In this document: positions 1-5,591 of the stretch, one piece after another
How the letters are laid out: each line of letters begins with the position of its first letter
How positions within the stretch are numbered: the first letter of the stretch is position 1
From: Acidimicrobiia bacterium
GTDB lineage: Bacteria > Actinomycetota > Acidimicrobiia > Spongiisociales > SHLN01
Length of the DNA: 17,169 nucleotides
Direction: 5' to 3'
Assembly (NCBI GenBank): GCA_030623545.1
Contig: JAUXLW010000006.1
Coordinates: forward strand, 1-17,169
Made by a program: the position numbers and the translations under genes
The notes under the pieces: generated by a model
Told to the model about the DNA's origin: nothing
Databases searched by the model: none
The model's input: the letters and a program-made list of their open reading frames with translations, nothing else

Positions 1-387
1 CGTCGTGCCCGGCTGCGGCTGGATATCGGGGGTTACCTGGAGCGACGGCGAGAGGCTCTCACCATCTACGCCGGCCGGCTGGCGCAGCAAGTCCTGGACG
101 AGGGTGGTGAGCTCATGCTCGAGCCAATGAACCCGGCCGATCGGAAGGTGGTCCACGATGCCGTCGGTGAGATTGAAGGGGTGCGGAGCTTTTCTGAAGG
201 CGAGGAGCCCCGTCGATCCGTCGTTATATCCCTGGCCCCGGGGGTGGAGCCGCGGGGAGGTAGTGGGCTCACTGAGGATGACGAAGAGGACTCCGAAGGT
301 AGTGAGGGCGCTGAGAACGGCGAAGAGGACTCCGAAGGTAGTGAGGGCGCTGAGAACGGCGAAGAGGACTCCGAAGACAAGGACTGA
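1..387 (+). CDS. jag: Jag/KhpB RNA-binding protein, C-terminal part (5' truncated)
   Basis: The reading frame is open from base 1 and ends at TGA 385-387, so only the last 128 residues are present. They hold an R3H single-stranded nucleic-acid-binding domain: the segment around DIGGYLERRREAL is followed by PADRKVVHDAV, which has the family's Arg-x3-His pair, and then by a typical closing strand (RRSVVISL). KhpB/Jag proteins bind RNA, usually with KhpA, and are linked to cell elongation and division; the KH domain expected in front lies outside the window. After the R3H domain comes a very acidic Ser/Gly/Glu tail of about 45 residues made of a 13-residue tandem repeat, which is not a standard part of the family. 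The stop codon overlaps the rsmG start (TGATG), so the two are probably co-translated. The position before rsmG-parA-parB is the usual origin-proximal order. The family call is firm; the function of the tail is unknown. Confidence 0.9.
   Translation, partial: RRARLRLDIGGYLERRREALTIYAGRLAQQVLDEGGELMLEPMNPADRKVVHDAVGEIEGVRSFSEGEEPRRSVVISLAPGVEPRGGSGLTEDDEEDSEGSEGAENGEEDSEGSEGAENGEEDSEDKD
283..376 (+). repeat. 39-bp in-frame tandem repeat in the jag 3' end
   Basis: Bases 283-321 and 322-360 are identical 39-bp units, and 361-376 repeats the first 16 bases. Each unit encodes 13 residues (EEDSEGSEGAENG), giving the acidic tail of the Jag protein. Perfect identity at the DNA level, including third codon positions, points to recent duplication by slippage or unequal recombination. 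Confidence 0.95.
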
Positions 388-1034
388 TGTTCCCCGTGGA
401 ACAGGTGGATTTCGCCCGTCGGGCGGCTGAATACTCCAACGTTTCCCTGAGTAAGGAGGGAGTAGCCACGCTCGAAAGCTACTGCGAGTGGTTGCTGGCT
501 GAGGCGATTCCAGCCGGTGGTCTGGGTCCGCGAGAAGGTGACAAGATCTGGTCGCGGCACATTGGGGATTCGCTTACGTTTGCCTCGGCGTGGGAGGAGC
601 CGCCCAACGAAATACTGGATGTTGGCACCGGAGTAGGCCTACCAGGGATTCCGCTGGCGATTGCCTGGCCTGACACGGTGGTCACCCTCCTGGATCGAGG
701 GGGTCGAAGGATTCGGCTTCTCCACAGGGCTGTACGCAGCCTGGCGTTGACGAATGTGGCAATCGCCCAGGGAGACGCATTCTCGGTGGCCGACGAGTGG
801 GCCGGTCTCACGTTTCGCGGCTCGATCCCGCCACCCGAAGCCGTCGGTCTCAGCAATCGACTTCTAGAGCCAGGAGCCACGGCAGTACTGGGTCTCAGCA
901 GGCGCCCGGAGGAGCCTGAGCGGGGCCAGGACCTCCTGTCGGTGGCGGCGGCCCTGGGGCTCGAAGCGGAGTTACGGAAAGTGCCAAAAGAAGTACTTGA
1001 CGACCCTTCGTGGCTCCTTATCATGCGCTCGTGA
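387..1034 (+). CDS. rsmG: 16S rRNA (guanine-527-N7)-methyltransferase RsmG (GidB)
   Basis: A 215-residue protein of usual family length. RsmG uses S-adenosylmethionine to make m7G527 in 16S rRNA of the small subunit. The SAM-binding loop is DVGTGVGLPG (residues 78-87), followed by IPLAI and the acidic strand VTLLDRGGRRIRLL. The C-terminal half is divergent: the usual Ser-Arg-Ala stretch and the Lys-Gly near the end of the fold appear as FRGSIPPP and LGLSRRP, so catalysis is less certain than the fold. The ATG at 387 shares one base with the jag stop. GTG 396 is an in-frame alternative start, but ATG fits the overlap better. The stop at 1032-1034 overlaps the parA GTG start (GTGA). The position between jag and parA strongly supports the name. 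Confidence 0.92.
   Translation: MFPVEQVDFARRAAEYSNVSLSKEGVATLESYCEWLLAEAIPAGGLGPREGDKIWSRHIGDSLTFASAWEEPPNEILDVGTGVGLPGIPLAIAWPDTVVTLLDRGGRRIRLLHRAVRSLALTNVAIAQGDAFSVADEWAGLTFRGSIPPPEAVGLSNRLLEPGATAVLGLSRRPEEPERGQDLLSVAAALGLEAELRKVPKEVLDDPSWLLIMRS
388..403 (+). other. parS: Candidate parS centromere site (ParB binding)
   Basis: The 16-mer TGTTCCCCGTGGAACA is a palindrome in 7 of 8 base pairs. It differs at one position (394) from TGTTCCACGTGGAACA, the GTTCCACGTGGAAC-type parS known from pseudomonads, and at three positions from TGTTTCACGTGAAACA. It covers bases 2-3 of the rsmG start codon and the next codons, so it encodes part of MFPVEQ. It lies about 630 bp upstream of parA, in the place where parS sites cluster in many bacteria. 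Sequence match and context support the call; binding is inferred. Confidence 0.7.
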
Positions 1035-1888
1035 CTGACGAATCAACGATCGAGCACTCGCTCGAGGTCCCATCTACCGATTATTCGACCCGGGACTCCG
1101 ATGATCCGGTAACTCCGAGAACCACCATCGTCGCCATTGCCAACCAAAAAGGTGGAGTTGGCAAGTCAACAACCGCAATCAACCTCGGCGCTGCCTTGGC
1201 TCTACAGGGGGAACGGATCCTGATTGTAGATCTCGACCCACAAGGCAACGCCAGTTCTGGTCTGGGAATCGACCGCGGGTCCATTCTCAAATCGATCTAC
1301 GATGTGCTCATCTCAGACATGCCCGTCGAGGACGCGATCGAGCCGACCAGCGTTCGCAACCTTCACCTGGTACCGGCCACAATCGACCTGGCCGGGGCAG
1401 AAATAGAGCTAGTGGCTGCATTTTCCAGAGAGCACCGTCTCCGCATTGCCCTCAAGGCGCTCGATGACCGCTATGACTTCGTCATCGTCGACTGTCCTCC
1501 GTCGCTGGGCCTTCTCACCATCAACGCCTTCGCGGCCGCTGATGAGTTGTTGATACCGATCCAGTGTGAGTATTACGCCCTCGAGGGTGTAGGTCAGTTA
1601 ATGCGCAATGTTGACCTGGTCTCGAGAAATCTCAACCCGGGATTGGAGGTCGAAGGTGTTGTTTTGACGATGTTCGACGGGCGGACCAACCTATCGTCGG
1701 ATGTGGTGGCCCAGGTTCGAGAACATTTCGGGGAGACGGCCTACGATACCGTGATCCCGAGGACGGTAAGACTGTCCGAAGCCCCCTCATATGGTGAGCC
1801 CATCGAGGCATTCGACGAAATGAGCCGGGGCGCCATTGCTTACAGGGAGTTAGGTCGAGAGTTCAGGAGGCGACATGGCCGAGACTAA
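1031..1888 (+). CDS. parA: Chromosome partitioning ATPase ParA (Soj)
   Basis: A 285-residue ParA/Soj ATPase that forms nucleotide-dependent dimers on DNA and moves ParB-parS complexes during chromosome segregation. The deviant Walker A motif KGGVGKST is at residues 40-47. LIVDLDPQGNAS gives the Walker A' strand, and DFVIVDCPPSLG the Walker B region. The C-terminal part VIPRTVRLSEAPSYGEPI is highly typical of chromosomal ParA. I chose GTG 1031 because it makes a 4-base GTGA overlap with the rsmG stop; an in-frame GTG at 1010 would add seven residues inside rsmG. The N-terminal 30 residues are low-conservation and Ser/Thr/Asp-rich. The gene runs into parB with a 14-base overlap. No ATPase-critical residue appears to be missing. 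Confidence 0.96.
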   Translation: MTDESTIEHSLEVPSTDYSTRDSDDPVTPRTTIVAIANQKGGVGKSTTAINLGAALALQGERILIVDLDPQGNASSGLGIDRGSILKSIYDVLISDMPVEDAIEPTSVRNLHLVPATIDLAGAEIELVAAFSREHRLRIALKALDDRYDFVIVDCPPSLGLLTINAFAAADELLIPIQCEYYALEGVGQLMRNVDLVSRNLNPGLEVEGVVLTMFDGRTNLSSDVVAQVREHFGETAYDTVIPRTVRLSEAPSYGEPIEAFDEMSRGAIAYRELGREFRRRHGRD

Positions 1889-2753
1889 AAAAAGGGGGTT
1901 GGGTCGAGGGCTGGAGGCTCTCTTTCCTGCTAGCCAGGAGGTGGTCGGATCCGGATACGCCATGATCGATCTCGATCGGATCAAGCCCAACGCGAGCCAG
2001 CCGAGGACCAAATTCGATCAGGAGGCGTTGCAGGGCCTGGCCGAGTCGATTGCCGAAATCGGCGTTCTGCAGCCGGTCGTTGTGAGAGCGGCAGATGACG
2101 GTTTCGAGTTGGTCGCCGGCGAGCGCAGGTGGCGAGCGGCCCGTTTGGCGGGGCTGGAGGCGATTCCGGTGGTGGTTCGGGACCCCGATGACGAAGGCTG
2201 GCACAACCTGACCGAGGCGCTAGTTGAGAACGTCCAGCGTGAGGATTTGAGCGTGTTGGACCAGGCGGCCGCCTACAGCCAGCTCATGGAAGATTTTGGT
2301 TGGACGCACGAGGAGGTTGGCAAGAGGGTGTTCAAGAGCCGCTCGACGATCACCAACGCGGTGCGACTGCTGCAGCTGCCTGCCGGCATCCAGGGGATGG
2401 TGGAGCGGGGCGAGCTGACTGGTGGTCACGCCAAGGCGTTGTTGGGAATCGAGGACCAGGCGTATGCCGAGCATATAGCCAAGCGAGCGGTTGCCGACGG
2501 CTGGTCAGTGCGAATGGTCGAAGAAGCGGCCCGTGCTCGATCCGGGGGGAGTGGCAAGGCAAAGCCTAAACGTAAGGCTAAAGGTGGAGCCGCCCGACCC
2601 GCCGAGATAATTGCTCTCGAGCAGCGCCTGGGAGAGTATTTGGCCACCGACGTGAAAATCGACTACAGGGGCAAAGGGGGCAGGGTGCTGCTCGGTTTCG
2701 ATTCCCTTTCTGAGCTGGAGCGGATTTATCGAGCGATGCTCGGTAGCCCCTAA
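1875..2753 (+). CDS. parB: Chromosome partitioning protein ParB (Spo0J), CTPase clamp
   Basis: A 292-residue ParB. The start is well set: AGGAGG at 1865-1870 lies four bases before ATG 1875. In order: the N-terminal ParA-stimulating motif KRGLGRGLEALFP; the CTP-binding ParB/Srx domain with GERRWRAAR (82-90) and ENVQRED (118-124); a helix-turn-helix domain (FGWTHEEVGKRVFKSRSTITNAVRLLQLP) that reads parS; a Lys/Ala/Gly-rich linker (GKAKPKRKAKGG); and the C-terminal dimerisation domain ending SLSELERIYRAML. ParB loads at parS, slides as a clamp, spreads, and recruits SMC. The gene overlaps parA by 14 bases, so the two are co-translated. Its stop codon overlaps that of the convergent cwlM gene. 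All core motifs are intact. Confidence 0.97.
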   Translation: MAETKKRGLGRGLEALFPASQEVVGSGYAMIDLDRIKPNASQPRTKFDQEALQGLAESIAEIGVLQPVVVRAADDGFELVAGERRWRAARLAGLEAIPVVVRDPDDEGWHNLTEALVENVQREDLSVLDQAAAYSQLMEDFGWTHEEVGKRVFKSRSTITNAVRLLQLPAGIQGMVERGELTGGHAKALLGIEDQAYAEHIAKRAVADGWSVRMVEEAARARSGGSGKAKPKRKAKGGAARPAEIIALEQRLGEYLATDVKIDYRGKGGRVLLGFDSLSELERIYRAMLGSP

Positions 2754-3709
2754 CCCGCTGCCAGGAAATCCTGCAGGGCGAGGGCAACAGCCTTTCCGAG
2801 GGCCTCGTCGAGCGGCTGAGTCGCTATCAGAATTGCCGGTGCGCGGGTTTCCCGCAGTATGGGGGCGGATCGGCCCTTCGAAGGTAGGTCGAGGCTTCTA
2901 GCGACATGCTGCCCGAGGCGGGCGCCAACCTCGCTGTGACTTGTAGCTGTGGCGAAGTGGAAAACCCCGGGCTCTCCAGGCTGGGGATCGATGAACCCGA
3001 CTACGAAATCGGCGCCAACCTCGTTGCAGTGACGGGCCCGCAATGACTCTTCTGCCCATACGTCCTGTGACCTGGAAATAATTGGCACAGCGGCGAAGTC
3101 GGTGAGGGCGGCGACGGCGCCGACCGCTGCGGCCCAGGCTTCCTGCGCCTCCTGCTTGACGCGGCAGGCGGGGTCGACACAAACTCGAAGACCGGCAATC
3201 GACCGGGGGTGCTCTCTGAGCCAAAGTCGCTCGGCCACTGCATGCCGTCCGGCCTCGCCGATCGCCCGACCGACTCGTCCGAGCTCGGCGAGGACTACGG
3301 GACCCGCAATTCCATCTTCTGCCAGTCGACGACTTTCCTGAAACTCGATGACGCCCCGCTGACTATCAGGTCCGAAAATGCCGTCTTCCTTGCCGGTGTC
3401 GAACCCGAGGAGGTTCAAAGTGTGCTGGAGGGTTTCGACATCATCGCCTCGCATCACGGGGCGGCGATAGTAGAGAATCCGGTCGCCCACGACCCGGCCC
3501 GCTTCGACGAGTTGCCGCCAGGTATCGGGCCCAACTACGCCGTCGGCCGCCACCCCGCGGCGTTCCTGAAAGGCGCGGACCGCCGAAGTCGTTGCGTCGT
3601 CGTAGGTGCCGGTGGGTTTGACGTCATAACCGAGCCCTTCCAGGCGCAGCTGGATATCACGGATGGGCTCACCAGAGTCATGGCGACGGTATTGGCGCAT
3701 CGGAGCCAT
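2750..3709 (-). CDS. cwlM: CwlM-like cytoplasmic peptidoglycan regulator (inactive amidase fold)
   Basis: A 319-residue protein without a signal peptide. Two peptidoglycan-binding-1 repeats (about residues 12-70 and 85-145; note TYDDATTSAVRAFQERRGV and IFGPDSQRGVIEFQESRRL) precede an Amidase_3-like fold (about 170-319). The zinc ligands of true amidases are absent: the DPGHGG His is replaced in VDPACR (178-183), the SIHAN His in GFIDPQ (238-243), and the C-terminal Glu in PAILIATQP (291-299). This fits CwlM, which in mycobacteria stays in the cytoplasm and stimulates MurA. It sits beside trxA and parB as mycobacterial cwlM does. It is about 90 residues shorter than the mycobacterial protein as I recall it, and ends with the amidase fold. 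There is no Shine-Dalgarno at ATG 3709; ATG 3700 is an alternative start, 7 bases after a TACCAT box. The open frame extends upstream to 4123, but that part crosses a terminator and trxA. Confidence 0.82.
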   Translation of the reverse strand: MAPMRQYRRHDSGEPIRDIQLRLEGLGYDVKPTGTYDDATTSAVRAFQERRGVAADGVVGPDTWRQLVEAGRVVGDRILYYRRPVMRGDDVETLQHTLNLLGFDTGKEDGIFGPDSQRGVIEFQESRRLAEDGIAGPVVLAELGRVGRAIGEAGRHAVAERLWLREHPRSIAGLRVCVDPACRVKQEAQEAWAAAVGAVAALTDFAAVPIISRSQDVWAEESLRARHCNEVGADFVVGFIDPQPGEPGVFHFATATSHSEVGARLGQHVARSLDLPSKGRSAPILRETRAPAILIATQPLDEALGKAVALALQDFLAAG

Positions 3710-3832
3710 GGTAGGTCGAGAACGCGAAAACTGGCTATTCAGACGCCTGAAAAGGGTGGTGGCCGACGCAAGTCCGGGAGTGGGAGGGCCGGCCGGATGC
3801 CGGAGAACCCCGTTGCCGCCTGCTGGGCGACG

Positions 3833-3868
3833 CGCAAAGGGCCGGGGTGGTGGTCCCGGCCCTTTGCG
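3833..3868 (-). terminator. Hairpin terminator after trxA
   Basis: A perfect 14-bp inverted repeat (arms 3833-3846 and 3855-3868, CGCAAAGGGCCGGG and its complement) with an 8-base loop lies 23 bases beyond the trxA stop. The stem is very GC-rich and ends in CTTTGCG on the transcript; there is no long U-run, as is common in high-GC actinomycetes. It would separate trxA from the downstream cwlM, which then needs its own promoter. Confidence 0.75.
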
Positions 3869-3891
3869 GTGGGGTGGGGGAGGATCTTTGG

Positions 3892-4212
3892 TTAGAGGAA
3901 CTCGGCAAGCTCGTCGAGCAGAGCAGCCTTGGAACGGGCGCCCACCAGACGCTTTTTCTCGACGCCGTCCTGAAACAGGATCAACGTCGGAATGCTCATG
4001 ACGTCGTAGTGCATGGCGCTGTGCGGGTTCTCGTCCACATTGAGCTTGGCGATCGAGATCGAGTCTTGCTCGTCTGCGACTTCCTGCAGGATGGGGGCAA
4101 CCATCCGGCAGGGTCCACACCATTCAGCCCAAAAGTCGACCAGGACCGGCTTGTCAGCGCTGATGATCTCTTCGAACGATGCGTCGTTTGCGGTAATCGT
4201 GTTATCAGACAT
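3892..4212 (-). CDS. trxA: Thioredoxin
   Basis: A 106-residue single-domain thioredoxin, the usual length. It reduces protein disulfides in the cytoplasm and is recycled by thioredoxin reductase, encoded directly upstream. The active site WCGPC is at residues 31-35, inside VLVDFWAEWCGPCRMVAP. The cis-proline motif SIPT (Pro75) and the following LILFQDGVEKKRLVGA are canonical. The best Shine-Dalgarno (AAGGAGGT, 4234-4241) is 21 bases before the ATG, unusually far, with a small GGCC/GGCC hairpin in between; no in-frame start codon lies closer. The 71-base gap to trxB is AT-rich for this window and may hold an extra promoter. A strong hairpin follows the stop. Confidence 0.97.
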   Translation of the reverse strand: MSDNTITANDASFEEIISADKPVLVDFWAEWCGPCRMVAPILQEVADEQDSISIAKLNVDENPHSAMHYDVMSIPTLILFQDGVEKKRLVGARSKAALLDELAEFL

Positions 4213-4283
4213 AGTGGCTGGCCTGCGGCCTCCACCTCCTTGACTTATGATTTTCTACTTGCAATAACAGAAAATGGGGATCT
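4213..4283 (-). promoter_or_regulatory. trxA leader: AT-rich inverted repeat and distant ribosome binding site
   Basis: This is the gap between trxB and trxA. It contains an inverted repeat with 7-bp arms (ATTTTCT at 4250-4256, AGAAAAT at 4269-4275; 12-base spacer) and a strong Shine-Dalgarno AAGGAGGT (4234-4241) placed 21 bases before the trxA start. A 4-bp GGCC stem (4220-4223 with 4227-4230) between them would cut the effective spacing to about 10 bases if it folds. No convincing -35/-10 pair was found. An operator or mRNA element is inferred only from the symmetry. Confidence 0.35.
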
Positions 4284-5204
4284 TTATTCCTGCTCGGCAA
4301 GCCAGCGTTCAGCGTCGATAGCTGCCATGCAGCCGGTGCCGGCAGCGGTTATCGCCTGGCGATAGGTTGAGTCGGCGACGTCCCCGGAGGCGAACACTCC
4401 CTCCACGGAGGTCTGGGTGCCGGGCCCCGGTATGAGGACGTAACCGACGTCGTCGAGGTCGAGCTGGCCGACGAAGAGGTCGGTATTGGGGTTGTGTCCG
4501 ATCGCCAGAAACAACCCATCAGTCTTGAACTCGGAAACCTCGTCGGTTTCGACATTACGGATTGTCAAGCCGGTCACCTGGTCGTCTCCGAGAACACCCT
4601 CTATAACTGTGTTCCAGAGAACCTCCACCTTGTCGTGCTCGAGGGCCCTCCGGACCATGATCTTCGAGGCCCGGAACTCGTCGCGGCGATGGACGAGCGT
4701 CACTTTGGACGCGAACTTGGCCAGAAAGAGCGCTTCTTCCATTGCCGAGTCGCCCCCACCCACGACGGCCACTTCGACGTCGCGGAAAAAGAAACCGTCG
4801 CACGTAGCGCAAGCGGAAACGCCGTGACCCCGGAGGCGTTCTTCATCGGGAAGACCGAGCCACTTGGCGCTGGCCCCGGTGGAGATGATGATGCTCTCCG
4901 CCTGGTACTCATCGGCGTCGACCCACACCTTGAAGGGCCGGCTGGAGAAATCCACTGCGGTGACGTCCGCTGTGACGATCCGGGTGCCAAAGCGCTCGGC
5001 CTGCTTGCGGAACTGCTCCATGAGCTCCGGCCCCATGATTCCGTCGGGAAACCCCGGGTAGTTCTCGACGTCGGTGGTGAGCATCAGCTGGCCGCCGGCA
5101 GCGAGGCCCTCGATCATCAGCGGCTTCAAGTCGGCGCGGGCGGCGTACACCGCAGCAGTTAGACCGGCGGGGCCGGATCCGATGATGAGAACCCTTTCGG
5201 TCAT
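4284..5204 (-). CDS. trxB: Thioredoxin-disulfide reductase (NADPH, FAD)
   Basis: A 306-residue low-molecular-weight thioredoxin reductase that passes electrons from NADPH through FAD to thioredoxin. The FAD-binding GSGPAG (9-14) follows MTERVLII. The redox-active CATC is at 132-135 in the context SACATCDGFFF. The NADPH-binding VVGGGDSAMEEA and HRRDEFRAS segments follow, and the second FAD-contact motif FASGDVAD lies near the C-terminus. The start is ATG 5204, with AAGGAAGG at 5208-5215 as the ribosome binding site. The frame is open further upstream, but that part runs through the preceding gene. The start overlaps the stop of the upstream membrane-protein gene (ATGA), so the two are translationally coupled. 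trxA follows after 71 bases. Confidence 0.97.
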   Translation of the reverse strand: MTERVLIIGSGPAGLTAAVYAARADLKPLMIEGLAAGGQLMLTTDVENYPGFPDGIMGPELMEQFRKQAERFGTRIVTADVTAVDFSSRPFKVWVDADEYQAESIIISTGASAKWLGLPDEERLRGHGVSACATCDGFFFRDVEVAVVGGGDSAMEEALFLAKFASKVTLVHRRDEFRASKIMVRRALEHDKVEVLWNTVIEGVLGDDQVTGLTIRNVETDEVSEFKTDGLFLAIGHNPNTDLFVGQLDLDDVGYVLIPGPGTQTSVEGVFASGDVADSTYRQAITAAGTGCMAAIDAERWLAEQE

Positions 5205-5488
5205 GAGCCTTCCTTGGCTGGACGGGTGCGAATAATCCATAAGAACAATCCGACCGCCAGTAATAGTCCCGCCAGCACGGCATATGCCGGGGTCACGCCT
5301 ATCACTGATGAGAGGAGGCGGAACAACCCGATTCCAAGAAAAATGGCCGCCAGGCTCCCCAACGAGGCCGCGACGAACCACAGGGCAGCCATCTTGGTCC
5401 ACTGCGCGATTCGATCGACTGTAAGGGCCCGTACCCGACCCGCGGTGGTTTCGAGTAGGTCAGCGAGCTTGGCCGGAAAATCGTCCAT
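5201..5488 (-). CDS. Small two-helix membrane protein, function unknown
   Basis: A 95-residue protein I cannot name. It has an amphipathic, charged N-terminus (about 1-30) and two hydrophobic helices at about residues 33-56 and 64-86, joined by a short turn (GVTPA). It ends in a positively charged tail (IRTRPAKEGS), so both termini probably face the cytoplasm. The layout resembles small Actinobacteria membrane proteins of the phage-holin-like (superfamily III) type, but no diagnostic motif is visible. The stop overlaps the trxB start by four bases (ATGA), which supports real translation and a shared transcript with trxB. There is no strong Shine-Dalgarno before ATG 5488. The 80 bases upstream are AT-rich and contain a terminator-like hairpin of the preceding operon. 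Confidence 0.72.
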   Translation of the reverse strand: MDDFPAKLADLLETTAGRVRALTVDRIAQWTKMAALWFVAASLGSLAAIFLGIGLFRLLSSVIGVTPAYAVLAGLLLAVGLFLWIIRTRPAKEGS

Positions 5489-5558
5489 GGTCGACCGAGC
5501 CTACTAGTCCGCCGCACAAATAAACACTGCGCTATTTCCACGAGAAACCACTACAACT

Positions 5559-5591
5559 AGCTGGCGACTCAGCGGGGAGTTGTCGCCAGCT
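5559..5591 (-). terminator. Hairpin at the end of the sigma/anti-sigma operon
   Basis: A perfect 10-bp inverted repeat (arms 5559-5568 and 5582-5591, AGCTGGCGAC/GTCGCCAGCT) with a 13-base loop. The anti-sigma TGA stop (5569-5571) lies inside the loop, so the 5' arm is coding. Downstream on the transcript are T-rich bases with no clean U-run. It probably ends or attenuates transcription before the membrane-protein/trxB unit. Confidence 0.5.

Noticed and set aside
3209..3895. 228-residue plus-strand open frame
   Set aside because: Antisense to cwlM, and it ends in the terminator/trxA region; no domain, composition of a shadow frame.
3710..4123. Long upstream extension of the cwlM reading frame (457 residues in total)
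   Set aside because: It passes through a strong terminator hairpin and the whole 5' part of trxA in another frame; its sequence is Pro/Arg-rich with no domain, typical of a shadow frame in high-GC DNA.
4494..5162. 222-residue plus-strand open frame
   Set aside because: Fully antisense to trxB, which has every catalytic motif.
5534..5549. Second parS-like site (GTTTCTCGTGGAAA on the minus strand)
   Set aside because: Five of 16 positions differ from the consensus and three palindrome pairs fail; probably chance.
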